NCBI GenBank assembly: GCA_035771165.1
Contig: JAWNZC010000102.1
Coordinates: 882,501 to 946,500 of the forward strand
Direction: 5' to 3'
From: Paragorgia papillata
Lineage: Eukaryota; Cnidaria; Anthozoa; Scleralcyonacea; Coralliidae
Length of the DNA stretch: 64,000 nt
Shown here piece after piece: positions 1 to 26,046 of this stretch (position 1 is the first letter of the stretch; every line of letters begins with the position of its first letter). A program made the position numbers and the translations under genes. The notes below the pieces were generated by a model. The model saw only the letters and a list, made by a program, of their open reading frames with translations, was not told the origin of the DNA and did no database searches.

Positions 1-958
1 TGAGACGCTCTAACCATTGAGCTACTGAGACTCAGATGACTTGAACGTAGGTTGAATATGTGTACAACCAACAACCTTCTGATCGCCGGTGAAACGCTCT
101 AACCATTGAGCTACTGAGACTCAGATGACTTGAACGTAGGTTGAATATGTGTACAACCAACAACCTTCTGATCACCATGCAGTGAGACGCTCTAACCATT
201 GAGCTACTGAGACTCAGATGACTTGAACGTAGGTTGAATATGTGTACAACCCACAACCTTCTGATCACCAGTGAGATGCTCTAACCATTGAGCTACTGAG
301 ACTCAGATGACTTGAACGTAGGTTGAATATGTGTACAACCAACAACCTTCTGATCGCCGGTGAAACGCTCTAACCATTGAGCTACTGAGACTCAGATGAC
401 TTGAACGTAGGTTGAATATGTGTACAACCCACAACCTTTTGATCACCATGCAGTGAGACGCTCTAACCATTGAGCTACTGAGACTCAGATGACTTGAACG
501 TAGGTTGAATATGTGTACAACCCACAACCTTCTGATCACCAGTGACACGCTCTAACCATTGAGCTACTGAGACTCAGATGACTTGAACGTAGGTTGAATA
601 TGTGTACAACCCACAACCTTCTGATCACCATGCAGTGAGACGTTCTAACCATTGAGCTACTGAGACTCAGATGATTTGAACGTAGGTTGAATATGAGTAC
701 AATCCACAACCTTCTGATCACCATGCAGTGAGACGCTCTAACCATTGAGCTACTGAGACTCAGATGACTTGAACGTAGATTGAATATGTGTACAACCCAC
801 AACCTTCTGATCACCAGTGAGACGCTCTAACCATTGAGCTACTGAGACTCAGATGATTTGAACGTAGATTGAATATGTGTACAACCCACAACCTTCTGAT
901 CACCAGTGAGACGCTCTAACCATTGAGCTACTGAGACTCAGATAATTTGAACGTAGGT
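1..958 (-). repeat. tandem array of tRNA-like SINE heads
   Basis: About ten head-to-tail units of 89 or 93 bp start at 1, 90, 183, 272, 361, 454, 543, 636, 729, 818 and 907. The 93-bp form carries an extra 4 bp (tgca). Read on the minus strand, each unit starts with a tRNA-like D-arm and A box (tagctcaatggttagagcg), the same head as the dispersed tRNA SINEs elsewhere in the window. The B-box region is degenerate (ggttgtacac in place of ggttcgaac). The array lies in intron 2 of the partial receptor gene at the left edge. The short open frames here are repeat translations, not genes. Confidence 0.9.
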
Positions 959-1033
959 TGAGTTCAATGTATGACATTATATACTGCTATGTGCAAGTAT
1001 GATGATATATGTTAATGTCGTAATGCATGTTGT

Positions 1034-1158
1034 TAAGAGAAGAGATGAATATGAGAATTGCGTGTAAATGTTCTTCGAGCTATTTTACTCAGAAAATTTC
1101 CCTTTACATTTACACTCAATTCTTATATCCTAGCAAGCATATTCATCTCTTCTCTTAT
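1034..1158. repeat. short inverted repeat (MITE-like)
   Basis: The left arm taagagaagagatgaatatg followed by agaattg...gtgtaaatg is mirrored by catttacac...caattctta...catattcatctcttctctta on the right. The arms are about 45 bp around a loop of about 35 bp. It lies in intron 2 of gene 0. No coding content. Confidence 0.7.
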
Positions 1159-1241
1159 CATACTTTCCATTGCTACGTGTGATGGATAGATGGATGGGTG
1201 GAGAAAATGCAAAGTAATATTAACGATCTTGCTGCAAAATT

Positions 1242-1612
1242 AAGCCCCGCACAGACGACCAAGTTTTTCCTTGACAAGTTTTTCCTTGAGAAGTTTTATT
1301 TGTTCGTGTGTACGACACAAATTGACAAGTTTTTCCTTGACAAGGAGCCTTGTTCAAAAGCTGGTCATGCCAGCTTTTGAACAAGGTAATTTGTTCGTGT
1401 GTGTAGTCGTCAAGGAAAACTTGACAAGATCATCTCTTAAGCTTATTACGCGATCCTTTAATACCGTCAAAGAAAACTTGTCCAACCGTACACACGAGCA
1501 ATTATAACTTGTCAAGGAAAATTGTTGGAAAAAAACGTGTTCATCGTACACACGAGCAAGGAAAGTTACCAAGGAACTTGTCAAGGAAAACTTGGTCGTC
1601 TGTGCGGGGCTT
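1242..1612. mobile_element. foldback MITE with about 36-bp terminal inverted repeats
   Basis: The termini aagccccgcacagacgacca and tggtcgtctgtgcggggctt are perfect inverted repeats that continue through a caagtttttccttgacaag motif. This motif and a ttgttcgtgtgtacga motif recur several times in both orientations inside. A central palindrome (ccttgttcaaaagctgg / ccagcttttgaacaagg) lies near 1365. The flanks suggest a TTA target duplication. The element sits only 15 bp from the splice donor of gene 0 exon 2. The open frames within it are repeat shadows. Confidence 0.8.
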
Positions 1613-1626
1613 TAGATTGAACTCAC

Positions 1627-2477
1627 CAGTTCTCCATTGCCATACAGTATATAACCGCTACGATACCACTTTCTCATAACATCATCTTTTATAATTGCTG
1701 AAAATAGTAGAGCGAAAGTAAAAAAAAAAACACTATTGATGTAAATTAAATTAAATTAACTTAAACTACAAGTTACTATCGCAAGTGAAATGCTGCCTCG
1801 CATACCAAGGACCTTCTGAAATTTTAGAAAATTTCAAAAATAAGCCCCAGTTCCGTTAATTATTCACTTCTCATTTATTCAGAAGTCAGAACAAAATAAA
1901 TTTACAAACTTGAACATTTACAACACACAACATAAATGTGTACAGAACAGTTATATTACAATACAATACAGTATTTGGGTGCACACTTGCTGTGGAACAA
2001 GCATGAGCGGAGCCCCTGCGGCCTGCCTTCCCCCCCCCGAGTCAGTTGGAGAAAATTAGCCAAAAACCTCCCCCCCCCCCCATATGAAAACGCTACGAAA
2101 ACGTATACGTGTGGACGTAGCCTTCATGTCTTACCAGAACTGATAAATTACGCAATTAGCACAACAAGCAAGCAAGCAAGCCCAGCCCGGGCTAGGCGAG
2201 CGTAAACAATGTAAACACAATAAAAATCATCTCGGCAAAGCGGGCTAGCTCGGGCACCCGGGCTGGCTTGCCTCCAGTAAGCACCCCCTAAGAAAGTTAA
2301 AGAAACAATCTGTCTCCCTGAGATAACATTTCGTCTACTCTACTCGAAGTCCAAATTGTCTTCCTTTCGAATTTTCACTAAAGCGTGTTCGTCACCTTGA
2401 TGAGTACTTCCTGAAGTACCTAAAGTAATGCTTAACATGATAAATTTAACGAAGATATAAACTACATAAATACTCAT
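1627..2477 (-). CDS. gene 0 (partial, 5' end): Eph-like receptor tyrosine kinase, signal peptide and first ligand-domain strand
   Basis: This is the 5' end of another member of the receptor array; the rest lies left of the window. Exon 1 is 2477-2396. It begins at an ATG and encodes 27 codons plus 1 nt with a hydrophobic core (YVVYIFVKFIMLSITLG), a typical signal peptide. The donor is G|GTGACG, phase 1. Exon 2 is 1697-1627. It follows a TTTTCAG acceptor, encodes 23 codons ending in Gly-Asn-Gly-Glu-Leu, and leaves at CTG|GTGAGT in phase 0. Sizes and phases match exons 1 and 2 of genes A to C. The Gly-Glu-Leu end fits the Eph ligand-domain motif in which a Trp follows, supplied here by the next exon. 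The next exon was not found before position 1, where a tRNA-like repeat fills the intron. The call rests on hydrophobicity, phase and paralogy, not on long homology. Confidence 0.7.
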
Positions 2478-2740
2478 CGCTTTCCCCTGAGCTCACTCCC
2501 CATTAATTATGCGAAAATTGCGAAAGAAATCAGTGGAAATGTAGAGATCGTCGACAGAATTTCAACAGAAATTTCCACAGCCAAAATTAAATTAAATTTA
2601 AAGACTGTACAGTGACAGTGTACCTTCTTTTGAACTACTTAACTGAAGGCAAATAGCAAAATACAACAAACATGTATAACACCAAATTACACTGTCCATC
2701 TTGTTGAGTTGATAACTGAAAGGGAAAAATATTTGGAGAT

Positions 2741-3276
<536 letters not shown>

Positions 3277-3872
3277 TCTGTCTGTTTGTTTGCCGTTTAT
3301 CTTTTGGCAAAAGTAGAATATATTCAGAACTGTTCACAATGATTAAGGGCGTAAAAGTTGAGCTCTAATCACGTTTTAATCTAAAGCATGCATGCTATAA
3401 GGGTGCAGCAAAGAGTACATTGTATACACACGATATAGAAATAGATTAAGTCTGAAGACATAGTTAACGAAATGAAGCTTGCTCAACACACAGGACAAGC
3501 GAAGGGACAATCGCTGTCACTGTAGACGAGAATCCTCTTATAATGCACAACGGAAGAGAAAGTTTAAACAGATTCCGAACTCATGCTGAGAACTTTCAAA
3601 AGACTTTTTTCATTCACAAAGAAATTTAAATTTCTAAAATTCCTTGTTAAGTTTCTGTCAACATCACTTTACGCTTGATTGTTGTTTACGAGAGACAGTG
3701 TTTAAACCTCTGTTTAAACCAGTTTTAAATATCTATAGGATCAACAATTAAACAGTATGTAAGATGTATGCGCTACGTTGCTACTGCTTGTATGCATTTG
3801 TTGACGACTGTTATATCTTGTTTATAGAAACAGATACTATTTTATATTTTTAACAGATACTATGAACACACG

Positions 3873-3908
<36 letters not shown>

Positions 3909-3971
3909 AGTGAGTTTTGGTTCACGAAATGTTAGAGAGTGCTCAATACCATATATAATAAATAGAGCAAA

Positions 3972-4105
3972 ATACAAAGTATGAAGTATAGTTTTACCTT
4001 AAAGTCTTCGCTACCAGAGGTTTCACCCTAAACGGGATCATCAGGCCCGTTTAGGGTGAAACCTCTGGTAGCGAAGACTTTAAGGTAAAACTATACTTCA
4101 TACTT

Positions 4106-4109
<4 letters not shown>
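3972..4109. repeat. perfect hairpin followed by (TA)n
   Basis: Two arms of about 65 bp are inverted around gggatcatcaggccc near 4040. The arm contains ctgatgatcccgtttagggt-like sequence, which resembles 3' repeats of Penelope-like elements (inference). A (TA)n tract follows at 4108-4166. Confidence 0.85.
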
Positions 4110-4166
<57 letters not shown>

Positions 4167-4182
4167 GATATATTCGTGATAA

Positions 4183-4518
4183 GTTTTTATTTACGAATTT
4201 AAGCAACGGTACAGAAACCATCAGAAATCCTTTCGCAATGAAAAGTATAAAAACGAAACAGAACTCTCGAAGCACGTTTGGAACTTAAAAAAGGAAAGTC
4301 TTAATTTTAATATCACGTGGTGGTCAATCATCAAACACTCAACTACATTCCTCAACGGATCAAGAAGATGTCAACTTTGCTTAGATGACAAGCTACACAT
4401 TCTGAAAGCAAACAAAGAATCCCTCCTAAACAAAAGAACTATTTCAAAATACCGCCATCAAAATAAATTTTACTTAAAGAACATTTCCCGCGCAGGAATC
4501 CTTAATCTTAAACGTTAA
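4183..4518 (+). pseudogene. Penelope-like retroelement fragment, GIY-YIG endonuclease C-terminus
   Basis: An open frame with no methionine start runs from the stop at 4180 to the TAA at 4516-4518. Its translation contains ELSKHVWNLKK, then ITWWSI, a Cys-x2-Cys knuckle (RRCQLCLDDKLHIL) and LLNKR...YRHQNKF. This is the arrangement of the GIY-YIG endonuclease C-terminal part of Penelope-like retroelements. The reverse transcriptase is missing, so this is a 5'-truncated dead copy. The following AT-rich sequence contains a ctgaagatcgctccgaaact segment of the kind found downstream of Penelope ORFs. Confidence 0.6.
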
Positions 4519-4860
4519 TGTTATTTTTAAAATTTTTTAATTCGACCGTTATTTTTAAACACCATAAAAGGCACAGTTGAAACGGAACACTTTAATTGCC
4601 TGAAGATCGCTCCGAAACTTGGAGTAGCAACATTATTTCATTTTAGGACTGTATTACTATAAGTATAACTCGCTCTACCTATATAGGTATTGCGCACTAT
4701 ATCTAATTTATCAACGACAATCCTATGTATTGGTTTATATATCTATATCTATATCTATCTATATATATATGTATATATATGTGTAAGTAATGATGAAATT
4801 CATTCAGATTGTTCCAAGCTAGACTGATGAGCTGTTGTAGTACAGCGAAACACGTGTCTG

Positions 4861-4867
4861 TAGATTG

Positions 4868-4922
<55 letters not shown>

Positions 4923-5075
4923 TGTAATATCATACACGAGGAGGAGTGTTTCATCAGGATATCCAAACACCGAGACGTTTGTTGAAAACCGAGGCGAAGC
5001 CGAGGTTTTTGAACAAACTTCGAGGTGTTTGGATATCCTGATGAAACACTCCTCCGAGTATATGATATAGCATCT
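4861..5075. repeat. (TA)n tract and foldback MITE
   Basis: A (TA)n run (4870-4920) is followed by an inverted repeat of about 65-bp arms. The left arm contains aggagtgtttcatcaggata and the right arm tatcctgatgaaacactcct; the loop contains ccgaggcgaagccgagg. It belongs to a style of 'cgag'-rich foldbacks repeated elsewhere in the window (33325, 37780, 46245, 48850). Confidence 0.8.
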
Positions 5076-5574
5076 CAAACAAATCAGTATTTTAAGAGAA
5101 AATCAAGATGAAAGTTTGCTTAATTTATGTAATATCTTCCTCCGATATCCAAACGACAGACACGGTACTGATTTCCTTTGTGTTTTCTTCATGAATTATT
5201 AACGAGTAGACAAACTTTAGTTGACGACGTTGAAAGGCTTTGGCAAAACAATGGCATGCAGAATTGTTTATTTTTGTCGCATTCATTCGACCGTTTGCTA
5301 CAGATGTTTCTAGATTTAGAATATTGGAATTCTCAATACGTTTAGTTTTCAGATTCGAAACTGTCTGGGTTTGTTACAAGATCGCTTACTGCTTTTCCAC
5401 CGTTTTTTATAGATATATAAACGGCAAAGCAAAGGAACTTGAAGTTGAATGAAGTTCAAGGAAGTATCCTCCTTCAATTTGAAACCGGAAACGTTTGCTC
5501 TCATGTAAACCGGGTCTTAAATACAACCTTCTCAGGTAACGAATTCTACGAAATGTTTAATTTACGTAATACTA

Positions 5575-5745
5575 AGTTGTACGTATACACGTAGTGCATG
5601 TGGTACGTTTGCGAGCTTGGTGTAATGTAACAGACGTTTGGTGAACGTTCGTCAAGCTCAATTACTCAGAAAAGAATTCTGAGACCCCAGTGTTCGAACC
5701 TGCAACCTTCTAATGACCGGTTAGACGCTCTAACCATTGAGCCAC
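5575..5745 (-). mobile_element. tRNA-derived SINE
   Basis: On the minus strand the element begins with a tRNA-like head (A box tggttagagcg, B box ggttcgaac). A short body follows (ctgagtaattgagcttgacg ... caaacgtaccacatgcacta). The same element recurs at about 9135, 9391, 25600, 25862, 28735, 29020 and 43614. It is not a functional tRNA gene: the anticodon loop lacks the conserved T33 and a unique body is always attached. Confidence 0.8.
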
Positions 5746-6639
5746 ATTACGTAATACTGACAGACAAGATTAAAAAGCGTTAGTTCTTTACAGTCTAAAT
5801 TCATTTATCGGCGATATAAGTCTTCAGTAACCAAGTTATACAGTTATAGTATAGTCAGCTGTAATATTCAGATAATTGTAAATTGATATATTATACAGTA
5901 ATTAGTTATAATAACAGTCTTTATACTGTACCTTTATACTGTACCAACGTTAAATGGAAAGCGTATGAACTTGGTTTTAAAGAGTTCAGGAACGTAAGTT
6001 TAAATTGTTTTCTTCGAAATCTGGCATCAAGAACGGTGTGTTCCGGTGTGTCTGCATATGACGTGGCCATGTGGGACCACCCGTTAGGTGATTAGCCCGT
6101 TATAAGTGTATAATTACCATAGCAAGTTGTGCAAACATCGTTTCCAGTTTCGTAACATCGTTTTAAGTTTCCTATCCAGTTCCCCTTCCATTATCTGTGT
6201 TAGAATCAATTTACTGATCACGCAGCTGAGTACGATGTGCAGGAGGAAAGACAAGTCCTGAAACCATTATATTCGTTTTTTGTAAGCAACTATAGGTAAA
6301 AGATAAGACATGGTGTATAGTGCTACTTTGCCTTTGGTTTAAAGTGAAAACCAGTCGAGTTTTCTATATGAACTGTGGTTATCACAACACTTGTGGATAT
6401 CTCTTAACTAATAAGGTGAAAAGAATTACATGCACGAGGTCACCACACAAAAGTGACTATCTCCCTGAAATTAAGAATTACAGAAAAATAGGCTCACCAC
6501 TTAATGTGGATATCTTCCCGAAGTTAAAATTAAAGAGAGAGAGAAAACGACTTTATTTATCGAGGGTAACAAATGACAGTATTTAGATACTGATAACCTA
6601 ATGACCTCATTCCTTGATGGAACTAGTTCGTAGAATTAA

Positions 6640-6730
6640 CTGAGGAAACTATTGTGTTGATTTTGTGGAGGGAGAATAACCAGAGAACCTGGTGAAAACC
6701 CCTCGAGGCACAGGAGAGAACCAACAACTC
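6640..6730 (-). mobile_element. 5S-SINE body fragment (reverse)
   Basis: The reverse complement matches the body of the 5S-derived SINE at 11080-11160 (ctctcctgtgc..cgagg, ttctc.ggtt, ctccctcca.aaaatcaaca). The 5S-like head is absent here. Related fragments lie at 44880-44985 and 61780-61870, at the same place relative to each gene's 3' end. Confidence 0.65.
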
Positions 6731-6842
6731 TGGACCTATCACTCTTAACCTCATTTTAATTACATCTCCTAATGCAAACGCTAGCTCTTAGGAAGCACAT
6801 GCGACTAATGAATTTGCTGTCCTCTGAGACCATGGACGACAT

Positions 6843-6966
6843 TTAACCGATTCCTGCCTAAGCTGGCCAAAAACGGTCCGCTCTTTATTGCTTTACTCTG
6901 TCTAACGCCAGACTATTTTACCCGTAAAAGGAAGAACCTTCAGACATCCTAGGCAGCAATGAGGTA
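6843..6966. mobile_element. small TTAA-type MITE (ttaacc..ctgcctaagctggcc family)
   Basis: The termini TTAACC(G/C)ATTCCTGCCTAAG and GGCAGCAATGAG are imperfect inverted repeats about 120 bp apart. The core contains ctctgtctaacgccagactattttacc. Many copies of this family occur in the window, for example 21923-22294, 23882-23982, 45123-45242, 56150-56410, 60014-60115 and 61973-62093. Confidence 0.7.
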
Positions 6967-7822
6967 TCTCACATGTGGGGATTTTAAATATTCGTAATCT
7001 TTGGGTTATATTCTAAGCAAAACTGCAATATATCTTGTCCTTGACTTCCAAAATATCATCTTTGCAGACTTTTTTGCTGTCAAAGTTGATAACTACTTAC
7101 CCTTAGCTTTTGAAAAGAAACAGTGTTTACAACACTACGCATCTATTTTGCATTTAATTCTCTTTATTATTTTATTATTGCGTAAATACAAGAAATGACG
7201 ATTAAAGGCGTGTAATTCTAACACAAGTTATACTATTAAGCCACAAAACTAAAGTTTGGTTCAATCATAGTTATTCTAAACATGGTTTGGAAACCTGGCA
7301 AACTTCAAAGCGGTTAACAATCAAGCTACGATTCATGTTGAAAGGTACATGAAGGTGCACAAATCCTTTGTTTTAGGTTTATTAATATTTAAACAGTACG
7401 GTTGAGCGATTCAACCCAAACGTTGCTATTGGATGATTGCTTCATTATACAGAAAACACAATATGTTCAGTAACCGTGAAAGTGCACACATTTCCATAAA
7501 CCTGAACAAAAACATAAAACAATGACTTTTGTTGAGCTTCCAAACCATGTTTCTATTAACTATGGTTCAATGCAATATCATGTATGAAAGCTAATTTTAA
7601 GCATGTTGCCACTATCAGCCGCCATGCTTGCTATCCCAAGATGCAAATCATGCTGCAACTCGGGTCCAGGCTCCTCAAAACTTCAATAAATAAGATTAGA
7701 GTCGGCATTTCGCTGGCTAAAAATTAGGTAGGATCGCGAAACCGGAAACCCAGGTATTATTTTTTTTTAGTCTTATTAGATATCTAGCTATTATGAAGCG
7801 GATCTTGGGTACTGATGACGAT

Positions 7823-21860
<14,038 letters not shown>

Positions 21861-21922
21861 TTTGACTACAGGTATGTGAAACTATATCAGAAAATCATCA
21901 TACAATTACAAGAAAGGTATAA

Positions 21923-22294
21923 CTAACCCATTCCCATTGAGCTAGTCAAAAACTGCCTCTTTATTGTTTTACTTTGTCTAACACCAGATGATTTTACTCA
22001 TCAAAAGGAGAATCCTCAGACATCCTAGACAGCAATGAGTTAACAAGTGATTAACTCGTTCCTGCCTGAGCTGGCCAAAAATGGTTCCTTTATTGTTTTA
22101 CTCTGTTTAACACCAGATGATTTTAATCGTCAAAGAGAGAACCCTCTGACAAGTTAATAAGTGATCAACGCATTTCTACCTAAGCTGATGGCCATGCAAA
22201 AACAATCCCTTTATTTTTTAACTCCGTCTAACACCAGATGATTTTACTTGTCAAAAGGAGAACCCTCAGACATACTAGGCAGCAGTGGGTTAAT
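21923..22294. mobile_element. three consecutive TTAA-type MITE copies
   Basis: Copies at about 21923-22043, 22051-22155 and 22165-22294 lie nearly end to end upstream of gene A. Each contains attgttttactctgtctaac or a close variant, then accagatgattttac and gagaaccctcagaca. The ends are taaccc/ttaact and the complement. Confidence 0.7.
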
Positions 22295-23039
22295 GCTGTA
22301 TGAATACTATTAAGTGGTCAAAATGAAAATTATCACAGCAGCTGAAGAAGGAGAAAACATGTACCTGTCTACTTTCGTAATTTCCATATTATGTAATTCC
22401 AAAGACTTGTCCATTTGATATATAGAAATTAATACAAACCTGATCCTAATATAATAACCTGAACCTAACCTAACCTGATACAGGAGAGTTTTCCCATCCG
22501 AAAATCCAAACCAACAACACCTAATAATCTCAACACCTAATAATCTTGGAAACTTATCCTTGAAAAAGGTTTAAACTTTTGGCTTTATATTAAAAGAGTT
22601 TTTAGAGAATCCTGGCTCAAGGTTCGAATTATATAAGGAAGTAGCGAATCGCTATTCACTTTCAGCATTTCGCTATTCAACTGGCCAAAAATCGCTATCA
22701 GTCAAGGGCATTTATTTTTGAAAGCAAAACATACAGTATTATACAAGTCTTGTAATTATACATTGAATAACACAAAAAGTTGTCAGGTGGTTGTATAACG
22801 TTAAAGCGTTATTAAGCAGCGTTGTAAGATGCTTTGCGATGTTCTAAGATGTTGCACTATGTTCAAAGATATTACGCTATGTCTAAGACGTTAGGCTAAG
22901 TTCTAAGATGTTACACTATGTTCTAAGATATTATACGCTATGTTCTAAGACGTTACGCTGCGTTCTAAGACGTTATGTTCTGAAACACTACAATGTGTTC
23001 TAAAGTCTTAGAACATATAGCGGCATAATGATTTTTTTA

Positions 23040-24270
23040 ATAATGATTTGGACTTTATTGGCGATTGGGCCAAACGATGGTTGGTGACAATAAATCCGAA
23101 AAAAACAAAATGTATGACTATTTCTTCCAAACGCTATAAATGCCAACATCCACAGCTCTTCTATAATAATATGCCGATCAATGAAGTAAATATTCCATAA
23201 ACACTTAATAGGAATTACTTTCTCAAGTAATCTCTCTTGGCGACCGCATATTCTCAGTATCTATGAAAAAGCAAGCAAGAGGCTTAGTCTATTAAAAGGA
23301 ATTCGATTTAAAGTATCTAGAGATACATTAATAAAATTATATAAATCTTTAATTAGACCAGTAATGGAGTATGCGGACGTCATATGGGATGGATGTAGCG
23401 GAACTGATAGTGAGTTAATTGAATCTGTTCAATATGAAGCAGCTAGAGTGGTCACAGGAGCAATGAGGGGTACAAGCAGATGCAGGTTGTTGCATGAAGT
23501 CGCTTGGGAGGAAATGAAAACTAGACGGAAATTACATAAACTAGTATTTTATTTTAAGATTAAAAACAGACTAGTCCCTTCATATCTCTCAGATTTGCTT
23601 CCTTGCACAGTGGGCCAGAGGTCACAAATTTCACTTCGGTCTTCTGAGAATTTAAGTATTTACCCAACACGAACTGAAAGGTTAAAAAATCTTTTTTCCC
23701 ATCTACAACAAGGCTGTGGAACGAAATCGAACTTGATATTCGTAGAGTTGGTTCGCTAAATGTTTTTAAAAATGTTATGGTAAATTACTTAAACCTACCA
23801 AATTATAACACTTTATTTGACTTTTCATTAGATCGTTATTCGTCCATTCTTCATACTCGTTTGAGATTAAATTGTTGTGCTTTAACTCATTCCTGTCCGA
23901 AGGCTTCCCCAGAGATGAATAAAATCATCTGGCGTTAGCCAGAATAAAATACTAAAGACCAATTCGGACAGGAAAGAGTTAAACTATTATCATTTTCGAA
24001 TAAATTGTGTTCCACACCCTAATTGTATATGTGGATTTCATGAAGAAACCGTTATTCATTACTTCATAGATTGTCCCCGTTTTGCTGCTCTGAGGCAAAC
24101 TTTGCTTTCCTCCGTTGCACAGTACTTTAGTGACTCTTGGCGTCACATGTCCGACTCACAAAAAGTAGATATATTACTGTTTGGCGCACCAGAGTTATGT
24201 TTAGTAGATAAAATTGCTATGTTCTGCCAAGTGCAGACATTTATAAAAATGTCAAACCGTTTTCATTAAT
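23040..24270 (+). pseudogene. LINE-type retrotransposon remnant (C-terminal reverse transcriptase and zinc-knuckle end)
   Basis: Broken frames encode the C-terminal reverse transcriptase and thumb region: a TINPKKTKCM segment, then GITFSSNLSW and LIRPVMEYADVIWDG, with LIESVQYEAARVVTGA after it. Downstream lies a Cys/His knuckle (CICGFHEETVIHYFIDC). The frame is broken near 23197, again near 23700, and is interrupted by a 101-bp MITE at 23882-23982. The catalytic YADD block is absent, so the copy is 5'-truncated and dead. Clade uncertain. Confidence 0.75.
23882..23982. mobile_element. 101-bp TTAA-type MITE inserted in the LINE
   Basis: TIRs TTAACTCATTCCTGTCCGAA and TTCGGACAGGAAAGAGTTAA match at 19 of 20 positions as inverted repeats. 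Leaving out the element and one TTAA, the LINE frame continues in register across the junction, which supports a 4-bp TTAA target duplication. Core: aaaatcatctggcgttagcc. Confidence 0.8.
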
Positions 24271-24521
24271 TTTACACTTTGTACATGTGATGCATGTTTT
24301 GTATCACTGTATAGTTTATTCTTGTTATCCTATTATTCTCTTCAAAACTTTTCTCTGTTTGTAACTTGTGACTTGACTGTCAATCTTGTAAAATGTTTGT
24401 TTGGCGTGAGCCCCCTCGATGAGCGTTTCGCTCTTGGGGCAAATGCAATTAATTGTAATTAATTAATTAATTAATTAAAATATGTTTAAATAAATAACGT
24501 CCTAGAACACATAATGTCTTA

Positions 24522-24911
24522 GCGCCTGTTCATATGAGGCGGGCTATAGCCCAATGAACTCCATAATTCCTCCATTCTCCCCTCATATCTGCCTCATTCT
24601 CCCCTCATATCTGCCTCATTCTCCTCTCAAGCTCTATTACGTCGCCTTCAGTCCCCCTATATACACGCGGCCAAGACGCGCAGGATGGCGCAAGGGACTG
24701 GAAGCAACGTAATAAGTTTCACTTTTGAATCGTGATAATGACTGAAGTTACCGGGCTGATTTGAAGTCACGAAAATCTTTCTTTGACTACAAAAAGGAAT
24801 TATAATACTCCGTGTGCTATACCTACAGAAAAACAAACCCCATGTTGCTTCGTAACTGATTTTGGTGCCCGGTATAACTGGGCTAGCCCGCCTCATATAA
24901 ACGGCCCTTTA
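24522..24911. mobile_element. GC-rich TIR element (tatgaggcgggctagccc family)
   Basis: The left end gttcatatgaggcgggctat agccc and the complement of the right end gggctagcccgcctcatata are imperfect inverted repeats about 390 bp apart. No open frame of significance. Shorter related GC-rich pieces are at 2190-2290 and 61655-61740. Confidence 0.6.
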
Positions 24912-25595
24912 GAACACACTGTATAATGTATAATGCACAGCAGGAGAGAAAGTTAAGTCAGCTTCCGAATTCATACTGAAAGTTTCAAAAGATTGATTTC
25001 GTTCACAAAGAAATATAAATTTCTAAAATTCCTTGTTATTAGATTTCTGTCAACATCACTTTACGCTTGATTGTTGTTTACGAGAGACAGTGTTTAAACC
25101 TCTGTTTAATTTAAATATCTATAGGTGTCTTGCGAAAATGCTGATCATGACTATTAAACCATATGTAAGAAGTATGCTCTATATACGCCTCTAGTGCTTT
25201 TATGCATTAGTTGACGATAGTTATATCCTATTTATAGAAACATATACTATATAAACAGATATAACTACGTTGAAAGGCTTTGGCGACAAAACAATGGCAT
25301 GCAGAATTGTATATTTTTGTCGCATTCATTCGACCGTTTGCTACAGATGTTTCTCGATTTAGAATGTTGGAATTCTCAATACGTTTAAATTTCAGATTCC
25401 AAACTGTCTGGATTTGTTTCAAGACCGCTTACTACTATTCCACCGTCCTTATAGATATACAGTATAAACGGCAAAGCCAATCCGAATGAAGTATCCTCCT
25501 TCAGTTTGAAACCGGAAACGTTTGCTCTCATGTAAACCAACCTTCTCAGGTAACGAATTCTTCGAAATGTTCAATTTACGTAATACTAAGATAAG

Positions 25596-26046
25596 TTGTA
25601 CGTATACATGTGGTGCATTTGGTACGTTTGCGAGCTTAGTGTAATATAAAAGAGTTCGGTGGACGTTCGCGTTAAGCTCAATTATACTCAGAAAAGATTT
25701 CCGAGCCCCAGACAGGGTTCAAACCTGCAACCTTCTAATGACCAGTTAGACGCTCTAACCATTGAGCTACTGAGGCTCAGACGGAGAGCTAAGGTTGCAA
25801 ATTCATAGTCATATGTGCTCCTAAGTGGTAGAGTTTGCATATGAGATGTTGTTAAAGTGATATGATAAGTTGTACGTATACATGTAGTGCATGTGGTACG
25901 TTTGTGAGCTTGGTGTAATGGAACAGACGTTTGGTGGATGTTCGTCAAGCTCAATTACTCAGAGAAGATTTCTGAGACCCCAGACAGTGTTCGAACCTGC
26001 AACCTTCTAATGACCGGTTAGACGCTCTAACCATTGAGCCACATTA
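25596..26046 (-). mobile_element. two tandem tRNA-derived SINE copies
   Basis: Two minus-strand copies (about 25596-25790 and 25862-26046), each with body, B box (ggttcgaacc or a variant) and A box (tggttagagcg). Position 5575-5745 on the gene A side has only one copy. Confidence 0.75.

Noticed and set aside
5240..7200. Several 65-90-codon plus-strand frames repeated at 25280-27090 and 62101-62322
   Set aside because: They lie in duplicated 3' flanks, change frame or are truncated between copies, and have no recognisable domain.
7100..7200. Possible signal-peptide exon on the minus strand downstream of gene A (repeated near 27200, 45350 and 62270)
   Set aside because: The frames contain stops or lack a hydrophobic core; the credible first exon of gene 0 is at 2396-2477.
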